A program made the position numbers and the translations under genes. 64,000 bases of DNA from Lindgomyces ingoldianus (lineage: Eukaryota > Ascomycota > Dothideomycetes > Pleosporales > Lindgomycetaceae): positions 3,432,350 to 3,496,349 of the forward strand of contig NW_022985162.1 of assembly GCF_010093535.1 (NCBI RefSeq), read 5' to 3'. Each line of letters begins with the position of its first letter. Position 1 is the first letter of the stretch. The notes beneath the pieces are model-generated. The model did not search any database and was not told where the DNA came from. It worked only from the letters and a program-made list of their open reading frames with translations. Positions 1 to 11,237 of the stretch are shown here, in pieces.

Positions 1-255
1 CCATAATTTAAATATGTTTTACACAACGCATGCTAGAGCAAACTGCATGCAAATTAGCATAAAGGTGCACTTACATTAGGTATACATTTTTTTCAAAAAA
101 GAATATAAGAAACACATAAGGTGACAGAGAAACAGCGTTACCGGGGTTTATCCGAAGAAATTCTGACTAACTAGCGCGTCCAAAAGAGGAGATTCTGCTC
201 AACTTTTTGTTCTGCAAACCCGAATATAATAAGCAGAGCAAGCTCTGCTAATAAA
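1..255. other. AT-rich flank, no gene seen
   Basis: Very AT-rich sequence at the window edge. It probably holds the upstream part of the degraded gene that follows, but I see no interpretable frame or repeat end in it. Confidence 0.4.
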
Positions 256-1325
256 GTAAGTAAAAATTAACTTTAGATATAATCTTTACTTTAAGTAATA
301 TATTTTAATTATATCTAGCACTTTATCTCTAGTTATTCTAGTCTACCTAAGCATGTTTGCAAAGCACATGCCTTGCTAATTATTAGAAATTAAGCTAAAA
401 GATAAAAAAAGGCAGCTAAACTTTAAATTATTAAAGGTATACATTTTAGATATAATTTTTAAATTTTAGTTATACATTCTAATTATATCTAAATATGTAT
501 AAGGCAATTATAGAGACTATTTAACAGGTAGTAGAGAATAGTAACAAGAATGCTAGGCTTGCTTTGCGTTAGAATCCTGTATGTTTTACTACTTATAAAA
601 TATATTACTAAAATAGCATTAATTATATCTAGCTACTAAAAACTTAAAAAGAGATCTACATAGATGCCTGCGCAAAGAAAAAGTAAGTTACTGCTAAGAA
701 AAAAGTAGTTAAGGTAGCTAAAGGTAGTGCAACTAAGGTAAAATACTTTCTAAATACATTTCTTAAATTATATTTTAATTATATCTAGCATAAAAGAAAA
801 GTTAACTTAGAGGATAATAACTATAATCTAGATAAGGACATAAAGGTTAAAGATAGTAAAGTAAGTTAGTTCTAGATATAATTTTTAAATTTGTATCTTA
901 AATATATCTACGCTTACCTTTTTAGGTGTTTAACTATAAGGTTAGCTGTGTTATTTACTATAATAATCTTAAAGTAAGTATTATTTAGATATTATATATA
1001 AAATGTATCTAAAAGTCTTAGTTTTCTAACAACCTGTTTACAATCTATGTTGCTAAAGGTGTAAAGATGCCTATAATTCTAAGTAAAACTTTTAAGGTAT
1101 GTAGATATATTCTAGATACATTACTTAAGTTTAAATACTAATTATATCTTAGTTACTTAATATCTTAGCCCTACTTTGCATTATTTCTGTCTATAATAAT
1201 AGTTATAAATCTCTATGTGTAAACTACAGTAAAGTAACTAATATATATAGGGCTTATAAGTGTAAGTGTTTTCTATTTAAGATATAATTTCCTAAATTTT
1301 AGGTTATGTATTCTAATTATATTTA
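256..1325 (+). repeat. Introner-like repeated introns in gene A
   Basis: Eight intron-like units of about 40-65 nt share an architecture: a GTAAGT-type donor, an inner AGATATAATTTTTAAAT-like block, then TTCTAATTATATCTAG at the 3' end, combining branch point and acceptor. Ordinary fungal introns share only the splice signals, so similarity across the body suggests introner-like elements or recent intron spread. The high AT content of the region inflates apparent similarity, so confidence is moderate. Confidence 0.45.
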
Positions 1326-1445
1326 AAATGCACTTTTAATAGGGCCTGTGCTAGCTGTAACTACTTCCCTAAGTAGGATGTACCTGCTAACTAGTATACA
1401 GGCCTAACTTACAAGGGTATCCTGCGTAGGCACATTTAAGTAGAT
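256..1445 (+). pseudogene. RIP-degraded intron-rich gene A (unknown product)
   Basis: This relic gene has short coding pieces separated by intron-like units. Introns by eye: 256-318, 437-492, 579-632, 738-788, 861-~912, 973-~1013, 1096-1152 and 1262-~1325. Most begin GTAAGT, GTATGT or similar and end in TATATCTAG or a mutated form of it. The pieces between keep a frame if TAG/TAA is read as former CAG/CAA. The piece before 738 is Lys/Val/Ala rich (VTAKKKVVKVAKGSATK), like a basic nuclear tail. Pieces near 1160-1440 are Cys-rich (RACASCNYFPK), possibly a metal-binding domain. The 5' start is not visible and may lie outside the window. I do not recognise the family. RIP-type stops make it non-functional. 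Confidence 0.5.
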
Positions 1446-2249
1446 AAGGAGTAGTTCTAGATATAATTACTAGATATACATAAAAAAAGCTATAAAAATT
1501 TAATTTAAATGCATTACTTAGAGTTTTTTTTTTAAGCAGCTTAAGCTACTTTTTAAGGATAAAAATTTTATTTAGATATAATCTACAGGATTTTTTAAGC
1601 AGCTAAGGCTGCTTTTATAAAAGGTAGATTTATTACAGATATAATACCTCTATATTAACTTAGGCGTTTTATTAGAATATAATTCTAGAGCTAATAGCTT
1701 TCTCTAACCTAGGAAGTAATTTAAATGCAATACTTTATTTTTAATGTTTAAAAAGTAAACTACTTAAAAGCTAAAATTAATATAATATTAAAACTAATTT
1801 ATATTACTTAATGTTTTAAAAGTATTCTTTAAAGGTCTTAAAAGTAGTTATTTATATAGTTAATATTTACTTAACTACTTTATCTTTAAATCTAATAATA
1901 ATCGCGTTAAGAATAATACTAATAAGTATAAAATAAAAAGTGTAGGTGTATATTATAATGTTAAATATAATTAAAAATATATTATAGATGCGTTTACATT
2001 ATATCTAGCTACTTATATCTACTTTTATTATCTACATCTAAGTCCTTTATAGCTAAGCTTATTACTAGATAACGCTCTTTGTATTAGATCTTAAGAGCTA
2101 GAAGCTCTATTTAGTGTTTTTTAAGCTTAAACTGCTGTATATCCTATTTATCTACTGTAGTTAGTAGCCTTAGAAGTAACTTTTATAATAAGATATAGCA
2201 TAGCTTAAAAGGTAAACTAGTTAAGCTAGTAATAGAGTTAGCAATGCAT
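1446..2249. other. AT-rich sequence between degraded genes A and B
   Basis: Very AT-rich, with no open frame and no clear repeat ends. It probably holds the mutated 3' ends of the two convergent relic genes. Confidence 0.4.
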
Positions 2250-5200
2250 TTAAAATGTAATTTAGTTATATTTTACTACTTCTCTAGAGAAGGGACATAT
2301 AAAGATAGGGTAGATCTAGAGTAGGTAAGCAATATATCTAATATGTATCTAATATGTATCTAAACATACTTTGTTAATTTTAGAATGTAAGACAGCAACT
2401 TAGTAGATAAGACAGACACTTTATAAGACTTAATTAGTGCCTAAGAGCTTTATTTAGCTAGCTAACTATAGTAAGCACTACTAGGTATATTACTGCTTAA
2501 GGTAGCAGTAAACAGCACCTAGTCTTTACTTTTCTTTGTAAGATTAATTTCTTCTATTCTTATAATCCTTTATGCTGCAACACGCTTTAGAATGTATTAA
2601 AAATTAATTTTAAATACATTTTAAAAGCTTACTTACTTTTATAAAGTATATGCTTTTTGTACTGCTTATTTATTAAGTAATTATAGTAGGTGTAGGATAC
2701 ACTTTTATCCTAAGCAGTATACTTTTTTATAATACATTAATCTATAGACTAGGCCCTAATTAAAATGTAATTAGTATGTATTCTAAATTAAATTAGAATG
2801 TAATAACAAGTAAAACATACCTAAAAACTATAGGCAGAAAATGCTGCTAGGTTCTATAAGCATAAGACACATTTGCTGTCTACTTAACGCTATTAGTGTG
2901 TAGGCGTTGTTAAAGGAAGTTAGAAGTAGAAATATTAGAAAGATTTAGATTTAATCTAGCAGTAATTATAAAGTGTTTTTTATAGTAGGCTTACTGCTAG
3001 ATTAAATTACATTTATTCTCTAAGATATAATTAGCAACATTATAAAATACATAATAAATAAATTTTTAAAACATACTAATTAGCAGATCTAGGATCTAGT
3101 AATATTTAGTAGCTAATGCCTCTAGTATAGTAACTATTTAGGTATAAATAGAGTAGTAAGTCTATTTAGGCCTAGCAGCTCTCTTAATACTACGCCTAAA
3201 GTAGACGCAGTAAAAGATAAAAAGTTGCCTTACTTACTACCTTTAATTACAGCTGTATAGATTAATAGACTAAAGCTAATGCGTAATACCTGCATATAAT
3301 TAGTATCTATTTTTATTAGTTTTAGCATAATACAGAATGCATTCTATATCTACTTACTAGCTAGTTGCTTCTTATCTATATTAGTAACTAAGGCTATTAA
3401 GCCTTTACTATGTAAGTATTAGAAGTAAAGTTGTTTATTTATTATCTTAAAGATAAGCTTATTAATACGCGCTATTATATACTAATAGGTAACACGCCTA
3501 GCGCTATTTGTAATAATACAAAAATATAGAATGTCTAGATACATTAATAATATATTTAGAATGTATATAAATCTATAACTTACTCTTCTTATACTTTTTA
3601 CTTTATAATATAGTAATAATCTTATTAAAGGCAGTATTATAGATATGGTTAAAAGCTATATTAATTTTAAAGGACTTTTGTTAGAGTAAAAGCTTAATCT
3701 GCTGCTTATAGCAACAGATAATTATAACCTTATTAGTATTATTATAGTAGCTTTAGATATAGCGCTAGATATATTAGAAATGCATTCTAAATGTATTTAT
3801 AAAATATACTTACCTCTTCTACTAGCAAGAAATGCTGCTAATAATACTTAGCTAGTACACTACAGGTGGTCTTGCCTTAGAGATAGGCAAGTAGGTGTTC
3901 TTAGTATAAAAGACACCTAATTTAATCTTTATTTATAAAAGACTAGTAAATTTAAAAAAGAGTAGCTGCATAGTAGTTATTATAAAATTAATAAAGCATT
4001 AAGCTTTACAAGAACTAGGCTGTAGCAGTAGGTTTAGTTCTAAATACATTTTAAATATATATAAAATGTTTTTACTTACTAAGCATTATATTAGGTGTAA
4101 TGTAGTTAGCTATTACTCTAATTAAATAATTAATAACATCCTCTAGAGCATAACTAGAAGAAAAAGGGCAACTAATATATGTTCTAAATAAAATAAATAT
4201 TATAATTAGCTTATTAATCTAGTTATTAAAGATAATAAAGTAGAAATAAAGGGCACAGCTGTTATATTAGACTATGTTTTCTTAGCCTTGTAGATAGTTA
4301 ATACCTAGATACATTAAAAGTTAATTTAGAATAAATATATAGCTATTTTTTAAATAAACTTACTGCATATTTAGTGCTTTAAGATGCTTAGCTTAACAAC
4401 ACTATAGTATTTAAGTGCCTTTTAAGGTACTTTAACACTACACACTAACCTTTCTAAAAGAGGCTTATTAAAGGTATTAAGCAAAAGCTACTTATAAAAG
4501 TGCTTACTATACTTTTTTAAAGCTATGTAATAGTTCTTGTAGGCTAAGTAAAGAGTTAATCTGCTATTTAGGTCTAGATATATTAAAAACCTATGCTAAA
4601 TATAATAAAAGTGTTATAAGAATGTATCTAAAAGTAGGCTTACTAGAAATCTTAGCTGCTTAATTATAAGCTTATAGCTTTTTACTTATAAATTGTAAGC
4701 TTTATATATGTTAAACTTAGTCTGTGCCCTTTAGAAAATTACTATAGATTTACACCTCTTTAAATCTATTTCTAATATATTATTAATTATATAAAGCTTT
4801 GTGTAATAAGCCTATATTAAATCTAAAATCTATTTATATTGCATGTTAGATAAGTCTAGATGTAGGTATTCACAGCTACAGAATCCTGTGCACTAATATT
4901 TAGCACAGAGGGCATTACACCTAAGGTAGGGTAAGTAGACTAGGCAGAACAGTAAGACAACTTAGCACAAGAATTAGTAACTCTAATATAATAATAATAC
5001 ATTAGCAATAAATTTTTAAAGTATCTTTAAAGAATTAGCTGCTGTAAGTACTTTTAACATTAATATAGCTTACTACTAAGTAGAGTTATTATAATTAAGT
5101 ACATAAGCATACCTATTTAGATATGTATAGGGGTATTTAGGTAGGATCTAGCTACTGTCTATCTTATAGGCAACAATAAGGTTAACGCTTTTAGTAAGTG

Positions 5201-5489
5201 CTAGCTATACATTATCTTCTTTTTATAATATACTTAGAGTATATTTTAAATAAATAATAAATGTATCTTAGAGCTTACTTACTTATACATTAGGGCCTAT
5301 AGGCTTAACTTTTAGCAGGGGATAGCTACGCTTTTTAGTAAGGGCCTTGTTCTTATCTTTAATAATAAGGTCTTATGTATTAATAGTAAGATTATTAACT
5401 AAGGTTTAAGCTTGCTTAACTAGGTAGTAGTATTACTAGATAACTTCTATAAAAGAAGGCATAGAAGAAGGTACAGTATTAGAAGACAT
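2250..5489 (-). pseudogene. RIP-degraded intron-rich gene B (unknown product)
   Basis: On the minus strand an ATG at 5489 opens a frame beginning MSSNTVPSSMPSFIEV. It continues to about 5284 with TAG/TAA only where Gln codons are expected, then meets a GTAAGT donor at ~5283. Further intron-like units on this strand lie at about 4574-4643, 4305-4363, 4040-4079, 3765-3813, 3535-3583 and 2586-2636. They start GTAAGT/GTAAGC and mostly end in TATCTAG or TATTTAG. The next exon after the first intron is again open apart from Gln-type stops. The product is not recognised; the first exon is Lys-rich near its end (KDKNKALTKKRS). The gene faces gene A tail to tail. Both could belong to one large intron-bearing transposon, which I cannot prove. 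The downstream limit is approximate. Confidence 0.5.
2586..5283 (-). repeat. Introner-like repeated introns in gene B
   Basis: At least seven minus-strand intron-like units resemble those of gene A: GTAAGT donor, an internal ACATT/AATGTAT block, and TAATATATCTAG-like ends. Several are 49 nt long (3535-3583 and 3765-3813). They recur in a gene with no visible protein similarity to gene A. Confidence 0.4.
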
Positions 5490-5821
5490 TAAAGATACAA
5501 ATTGTTAAGTTTCTAGATACAAAAAGGCTTAATTGCAATTGTATCCTAGAATGCGCTAGATATGCTTTTAATTTATAATTAAAATGTACCTACACTGCTA
5601 TTTGCGTCCCCTGCTTCTGTTGCAGGGCTATTACCTTTTACATACTAGCTTTATAGCTAAAAGATAACCTTGTATATACAAAAGTTAAGCTAGACATAAA
5701 AAAGTTAAGCTAGATATAAAAAAGTTAAAAGCTAACGCAACACTTTCTGCTTTTAATTTCTGACGCTTGGCTGCTCAAGCGAGTTTTTAGCGTGTATGAA
5801 CGAACTGTACGCACGGTTGCC
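5490..5821. other. AT-rich edge, no gene seen
   Basis: This is the end of the AT-rich block. Around 5680-5730 a 15-20 bp AAAAAGTTAAGCTAGA-like unit repeats two or three times. Base composition changes abruptly at about 5740 to near-normal GC. Confidence 0.4.
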
Positions 5822-5857
5822 CCTTCTCTCCCCATCCGTCTGAGCTTGCTGAGATAA
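5822..5857 (+). mobile_element. 3' end fragment of the hAT-like element
   Basis: The piece matches the 3' terminus of the two larger elements at 50641 and 52342: CTCTCCCC, then GTCTGAGCTTGCTGAGATAA. Only the end is present, so it is a remnant. Confidence 0.7.
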
Positions 5858-5881
5858 GTATCGCGTGAGCCACGTGCGATA
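5858..5881 (-). repeat. End fragment of LTR-X
   Basis: GTATCGCGTGAGCCACGTGC matches the terminus of LTR-X (see 46236). The hAT end abuts it at GTATCGCG, which is the reverse complement of the target site used by the hAT-like copy at 52342. Confidence 0.6.
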
Positions 5882-6625
5882 GAAGATACCATACCAGCTT
5901 GGCTATTGACAACATCAACAGAATCTTGCGTGGCTCGGTCATTGTCCGTACATCTGGTGTCGAGAGGAGAGTTCGGGCGCGTTTCGACCATGATGAGGTT
6001 CGCCAACCCTTGATTTAGGGGAATTGATGTTTGTTGTGTGGGATGCCGTTAAGTGAATTGTGGCCTGCCTCCTTGAGGTCAATAGCTTACGCACGACCAA
6101 TGAACGCAGGGATATTGGGGCAGGGGTCCAATTCGAAACAAGGTCAATAACATTGTTAATAACTTTCTGTGTCAGGTCTAGGCTAAACAAATCGCTGCGC
6201 CGCAGTAATCTACGACGTGGGAAGGATTCACCATTCAATATTCTTCTGCATGCACCCATGATATTGATCACACAGAAGTCCGCTGGTTACACAGCATACT
6301 TGACCAGCCCTCCACCCCTTCCTTTTCTGATGAATCATTGCCCCATAGAGACTGAGGCTCACGTCCGTCTCCCGTCCAACATACATTGATGTCCGTTGAT
6401 TCCCGTAGCTCTCGCTGTCCCATATTCATAAACATAAGCAGTTTCAGGTTGATCCCTACTGTAGGGCCCGATTTCTTCTTCGTACGTAGTGCTACGCAGG
6501 ACAGCAGATATATCCACCTACCCCTTCCGCTGATTGTTCTCGAGAGAAAAATCTCTTCTGCGACACCTTTTCGAAATCCAGGCGCCTTATTTTCTCTATT
6601 GTTTCCTCATTGTGGAATAAATACG
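5882..6625. other. 5' intergenic region of the PTH11-like gene
   Basis: Normal-GC sequence with scattered short frames on both strands, none with family features. The last 200-300 bases should hold the promoter and 5' UTR of the receptor gene. I see no certain TATA box. Confidence 0.4.
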
Positions 6626-8080
6626 ATGGCGAGTGAGAACTCCGATTTTGCAGCCTTGCTCGACAATATGCCAGCTATGCAGCCTCCACTAGGTGTTCAG
6701 TCAAACTTCGATAACCCCCGGACTGATGGTCGCGTTCTCGTTATCGTCGGGACTGTTTTCACAGTCATACCTTTCATTGCGGTCATCCTTCGGCTCTATG
6801 TGAGAAAAGTCGTATCCTCCCAGAAGATCTTGTGGGATGATGGTAATGCTTAATGAGAGAATAGAAATGCTATCGAAATTCTGCTGACTTCCCTAGCTAT
6901 TTGCTTGATTGCAGTGGTACGGTACAAAGCATGAACAGTAACATGCATGCTGATATGGCTTAGGTGGTGACTATCGCCCATACTACGTTGATGATTAAGA
7001 GTAAACAGTCCACCATTTTGCTAAGTTGCAAGAGCTGCAAGAAATGCATGCTAATGCGCAATTTAGACCTCGACTACGGACTGGGAAAGCACATGTGGGA
7101 TATCCGAGCCCTGAGTGTGACCCACCAACGACTTGTGGTACGTTGAATAGCACCAAGTGCCTTGCGATAAGCTAATATTGACAGTCCTTACTAGTCATGG
7201 ACGACGTGATAACAGCCGCCGCGTACCTTACACGTATCTCAATTCTACTCCTCTACTACCGCCTATTTCAAGTCTACGACACCTCGTGCCGATTGGTTTG
7301 TATCGGCATGACAGCATGCACATTGATCACAATTCCTTACCTCGGCGTTATTATTACACGTGCAGTACGATGCACAGAGCCAACCGCAATCTTGACCAAC
7401 ACTTTCTGCCATACAAATACAATCAGCATCGCTGTTGTAACATTCGCCGGCTTAAACATGATCACCGATTTCTTCATCCTCCTCATTCCTATTCACAGGT
7501 TCTGGAGTCTCAATGTTAGTAAGAAAAAGAAGATGGGGCTTATTGCCATCTTCGCAGCCGGCTTCCTGTAAGGCTCGCACCACTACTTGTCTCCAAGCCA
7601 TAGGTTGTTTCACAGAGCCACTAACTTTCTTTACTAGTGCCTGCGCCTTTGCGGTTGTTCGATTGATATGGGTCTGCATCCATTTTAGCGATAAAGACAC
7701 CTTACGATATGCTTTGTGGGTCGGACTTTTTGCGTACGTTGTCTCCTTGTTAACCCTAGCCTCAGGACGCCAAACTCTAATAGCTTGACAGGATCTTAGA
7801 AGTCAACATCGCACTCACATCTAACTGCGCCATCTTCTTCCCAGCTGTCTGGAAGGCTCGTAAATCTGTCTTTTCAATCAGTTCTCGTCGACGACATGGC
7901 GTGAGTGGCTATGATATGAACTCAAGGGACTATGCCAGTGAACATAAGTCTAAAGAGCCTGGTGCGCGTGGGAATTCTCGTGAAATTTCCAAGTCCATAA
8001 TTCAGCACAAAACCCGGGGTATGGAATTTGACGATGACATCATTCAGCAACTGGAGGTTTCTGAACAGTCAAGGCGCTGA
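6626..8080 (+). CDS. PTH11-like rhodopsin-domain integral membrane protein
   Basis: Predicted seven-helix plasma-membrane protein of the fungal PTH11-like/rhodopsin-domain family, whose members include surface-sensing GPCR-like receptors. Model: 6626-6842, 6897-6916, 6964-7000, 7067-7137, 7185-7567, 7638-7733 and 7792-8080, giving 370 aa. All six introns are 47-70 nt with GT-AG ends, and phases agree throughout. Helix 1 is VLVIVGTVFTVIPFIAVIL (about 37-55). The family signature YGLGKHMWDI sits at 95-104, followed by helices around ITAAAYLTRISILLLYYRLF and a charged cytoplasmic tail of about 80 residues. No CFEM domain is present. The 20-nt exon 2 is unusually small but is required by frame and restores a helix (ICLIAVVVTIAHTTL). 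Ligand and role are unknown; it lies beside metabolic genes. Confidence 0.8.
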
Positions 8081-8380
8081 GGTCAATCTGAAAGTGGTCC
8101 ACCCTGGCCCCTAGGCTTGAATACGAACACTTCAAGACTTGACCTCATGATCACGAAGAGATTGAGAAGTATTATGGTGGGTTTCTCTCCATAGCAATAC
8201 AAACAAGAGGTTTATAGAGAAGCTACATCTTACCGCAAGCTTTTGTGGGCGTCGGTCGCATGTGCCTGGGTAGGTGCCACCAAGCCAGTGTGAAGCCCTG
8301 GGCCCTTGTAGACCTGTCTTATCCGCGCGGGTTGGCGTACTACCCGGCTTCTCTTACGCGTTTAGAGTTGACGTGGTAGA
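8081..8380. other. Intergenic, no gene seen
   Basis: Follows the receptor stop codon and probably contains its 3' UTR. No repeat or frame of note. Confidence 0.4.
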
Positions 8381-8597
8381 GAGCATGGAGTTCCAAGTGG
8401 TCAATTGGGTGGTGAGGACCAAACTAGGTAGATTGAGCGAAGGTGTAAGGTCTGAGGAGCTCGAGGAACTATATAGTGTATAAGAATAGCGCTAGCCCCA
8501 AAAGGATAGGTACTAGTCCTAAATAGGAAACAGGAGTGAGTCACGGAGCCACGTTCACCCTAACGAAGGGTCACACCAACCGAGGTCACGTGCAACA
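8381..8597 (-). repeat. Diverged LTR-X copy, inverted
   Basis: The block around 8425-8475 (AAGGTCTGAGGAGCTCGA and the preceding ACCAAACTAGGTAGATTG) matches the inverted LTR-X copies at 50514 and 48808. The far end, near TCACGTGCAACA, is weaker. It forms a head-to-head pair with the copy at 8698. Confidence 0.5.
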
Positions 8598-8697
8598 ACG
8601 TCCAGGGTTCGGGTCATTAGTAAGCGAGAGGAGCTGAACTTTTTCCAGCGTCCACTCCACGTCTTTTTGACAGGAACCTACATTCACTGTCGCACGT

Positions 8698-8880
8698 GCT
8701 GCCATCCCCATGCTCGCACTTTACACCCATTAGGACTAGCTGCTTTTTCGTACACTATATAGTTAGCTCGGAGTTCTCCAGAGCTCCTCACCCCTCTTCA
8801 GACTTTTCAATACTTGTTCAGTCCACATAGTTTGGTTCTCATTACGGTGACTTCGCCTCTCTCTCAAACTCCTGAATGCC
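8698..8880 (+). promoter_or_regulatory. Diverged LTR-X copy forming the 3-beta-HSD promoter
   Basis: It starts TGTCGCACGTG as in LTR-X, keeps CATTAGGACTAGCT and the TATA-like CACTATATAGTTAGC, and ends about 50 bases before the dehydrogenase ATG. In intact LTR-X copies the same TATATAG element would be the core promoter. It probably supplies the TATA box and 5' UTR of the gene at 8932; this is an inference from position. Confidence 0.5.
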
Positions 8881-8931
8881 GTTTGCGAGAATCACCATCG
8901 TTCCCCTTTGGTCCTACCACTTACCTTTGTC

Positions 8932-10026
8932 ATGGGAGACCTCGGCTCAGTCTTTATTATAGGAGGTTGCGGTCTGCTCGGCCACCACATCGTCAAATAC
9001 CTTCTTGAGTCCGGGGAGGCAACAAGCATCACTGTTTTCGACATATCGACCGAATTGAACCGGATCGAGGATCCGGTGGTTCAATACATAACTGGCAGCA
9101 TTACCTCTCGGAACGATGTCCACACCGCATTACGGAAAGTGAAAGCCAATGTCATAATCAACACCGCTTCTCCAGATCCACTTGTACCTGTTCCTAGATT
9201 ACTTGAAGAGGTTAACATCAATGGCACACAGAACGTCCTTGATTGTGCCATTGAACTAGGGATTAGGGTCCATGTGTACACGTCTAGCTCTGAGGTTGTT
9301 CAACGTTCGTACGACGACATTATATGGGCCGATGAAACCTGGCCGCTTCCAGAGAACCCTGTTGATGGTGCTGTATACTCTATGACTAAGAAGATTGGAG
9401 AAGAGTTGGTGCTTCAGGCAAACGGAAAGAATGGCCTGCACACCGCAGCCTTGCGCCTCTGCACAATATTCGGCGAGGGCGATCGGGTACTCACCAGACA
9501 CGCGATCGAGATGGCCCAAGATGGTCGAGCAAAATATCACGTTGGAACCGGAAAAAACCTTTACGACTTCATATACGCCGGAAACGCTGCAGAGGGGCAC
9601 ATTCTTGCTGCCAAAAAGCTCTTGGACGAATGTAACGCTAAAGCAGCGATTTCCAGTGCATCTCAGGTAAGCGGCGAGGCTTTCTTTTTGACGAATGGTG
9701 ATCCGTGGCCTTTCTGGGCCTTCTCGCGCACGGTCGCTGAAAAAATTGGAAAACCAATTGCAGACAAGGACATCTGGACAATACCGTTAGGTGTCGTTTG
9801 CCTTTTTGTGAAAGTACTTGAGTGGATGACATGGGTTTTGACGTTAGGGGGACAACCAAGCATTACAACAAATATGCTTAAATACACAGCGCAAGTCCGC
9901 ACGTTCAGTATTGAAAAAGCAAAGCAGCGACTTGGATATCAGCCACGGGTGGGCATGGAGGAAGGTATTCAACGGGCCGTTACGTGGCATTTGTCTAATT
10001 CTGCCAAGGCCAAGAAATTATCCTGA
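8932..10026 (+). CDS. 3-beta-hydroxysteroid dehydrogenase/isomerase family NAD-dependent oxidoreductase (Erg26-like)
   Basis: Short-chain dehydrogenase of the extended 3-beta-HSD group, 364 aa, uninterrupted. The family oxidises a 3-beta-hydroxyl on sterol-like substrates; Erg26 does this with decarboxylation at C4. The nucleotide-binding motif GGCGLLG is at 11-17. Acidic D37 after strand 2 favours NAD over NADP. The catalytic set is TSSS (117-120) and Y149-x3-K153 (YSMTK). A hydrophobic stretch near 280-301 (PLGVVCLFVKVLEWMTWVL) fits ER-membrane attachment known for the family. The frame stays open upstream, but the first ATG is at 8932, so that start was chosen. A convergent P450 lies 1.2 kb downstream. 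A mutated relative with its own P450 sits at 30060. The actual substrate, whether a housekeeping sterol or a specialised terpenoid/steroid, cannot be told from sequence alone. Confidence 0.85.
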   Translation: MGDLGSVFIIGGCGLLGHHIVKYLLESGEATSITVFDISTELNRIEDPVVQYITGSITSRNDVHTALRKVKANVIINTASPDPLVPVPRLLEEVNINGTQNVLDCAIELGIRVHVYTSSSEVVQRSYDDIIWADETWPLPENPVDGAVYSMTKKIGEELVLQANGKNGLHTAALRLCTIFGEGDRVLTRHAIEMAQDGRAKYHVGTGKNLYDFIYAGNAAEGHILAAKKLLDECNAKAAISSASQVSGEAFFLTNGDPWPFWAFSRTVAEKIGKPIADKDIWTIPLGVVCLFVKVLEWMTWVLTLGGQPSITTNMLKYTAQVRTFSIEKAKQRLGYQPRVGMEEGIQRAVTWHLSNSAKAKKLS

Positions 10027-11237
10027 TCCTAGGTGGCCGGCATATTGTAGGGAAGGAGGCCGATCAAGACTGCGATACGAGGAAGGAGAATCCTGCAGTA
10101 TGGCCTAATGCCATTTTTAATTTATGTAGGGGCTGCCCGTGCCGCCCCCTAGGGAGGGTTAGTAGCTTAATAACCAGGGGTGAATGTGCAATGTATTGAG
10201 TCAGATACGCACTCGAATAGCCAATATACCGGGTAAGCGCCTATGTGGCGCAGTAGCAAACACGGCAGCTGAGAGCAGTAGAAAACACGTGATTTCCTCA
10301 ATTGCATTGCATTTAATTTCTGTTAACTAGTAATCCTTGCCTCTAGCTGATGCGATATGGCAGTTAATTTGTTAGTACGTCCATGTGGCAGAAATAAGAA
10401 AAGAAAGTGGACTCGCCTAGGTTTCTCTTCTCACGAACGTTCCGGAGAGGCTCTGTTTACAATAAAAAGGTGTTTTTCATTTCCGAAGAATAGGCGGTAA
10501 TCCTCAGTGTAGGCGCGCAACGGCAACAGTCGCCCTTGAACGCGGGTTGATCACTATTAGTAGGCTTATAGATCTAACATCCTTAAGCGATATCTTATAA
10601 GCACAGTAATGTATTCCCTAATAATTGACGCCGCTTTCGTCATAGCTAGAGCACATCTGTTAGTCAGTCTCTGTTCCAAAGTGCAATCTGTTTTTCTGTG
10701 CCATAGCACCAAAAAATTAGCACATCACCAACTACATCCCCAGAGTCACATTGCTTCAATTCCTGTATACATTCTTGAATTCCTATTCCTACTTAAATTT
10801 TAGTTGATGTCTCCCTACCATTCGCATGCCGCCTTTTCACAGGCAAGCGACATGTCACTGCAACCACCGCTGGCACAAAATCTTGTCCTTACAAGAATTG
10901 AAACATCTTTCGAAGGAATTTTTAGGTCTTGGATAAAATATAAGGCGTGCAGAAGGAGAAGGGACGGCGAGGAAGGCTAGGATGCGGACGCACAGTGGCA
11001 TGTGAGCTGGCACCAAAGGTCACGTTTTCTAGGGCCGCTCTTATGGTTAGGATATCTATTTTACGAATACCTTGATGGGCTACGGATCCGTTGGATTAGC
11101 TAAACGGTGCTAGTGTTGCGCTTTGGACACTGATTTCCTGAAACGTATCAGATCACTCTCGCACTGGCTACTTAAGAGTAGTATGCCAATGGCACCCTTA
11201 GAAACTCACTGAATTCAAACCTTGCCTTTCTCTTCTT
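10027..11237. other. Intergenic between convergent genes
   Basis: 1.2 kb of moderately AT-rich sequence between the dehydrogenase and the P450, which converge. One short frame at 10609-10803 has no family features. Nothing else supported. Confidence 0.4.

Noticed and set aside
5725..6389. Overlapping frames on both strands of about 90-110 codons
   Set aside because: No family features, no consistent introns, several begin inside repeat remnants, and they overlap each other antisense.
8908..8931. Longer 3-beta-HSD starting eight codons earlier
   Set aside because: The upstream codon is TTG, not ATG; the first ATG is at 8932.
8814..9008. Short frame overlapping the start of the 3-beta-HSD gene
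   Set aside because: Out of frame with the conserved protein and within the LTR-derived leader.
10609..10803. 64-codon frame between convergent genes
   Set aside because: No conserved features; composition like its intergenic surroundings.
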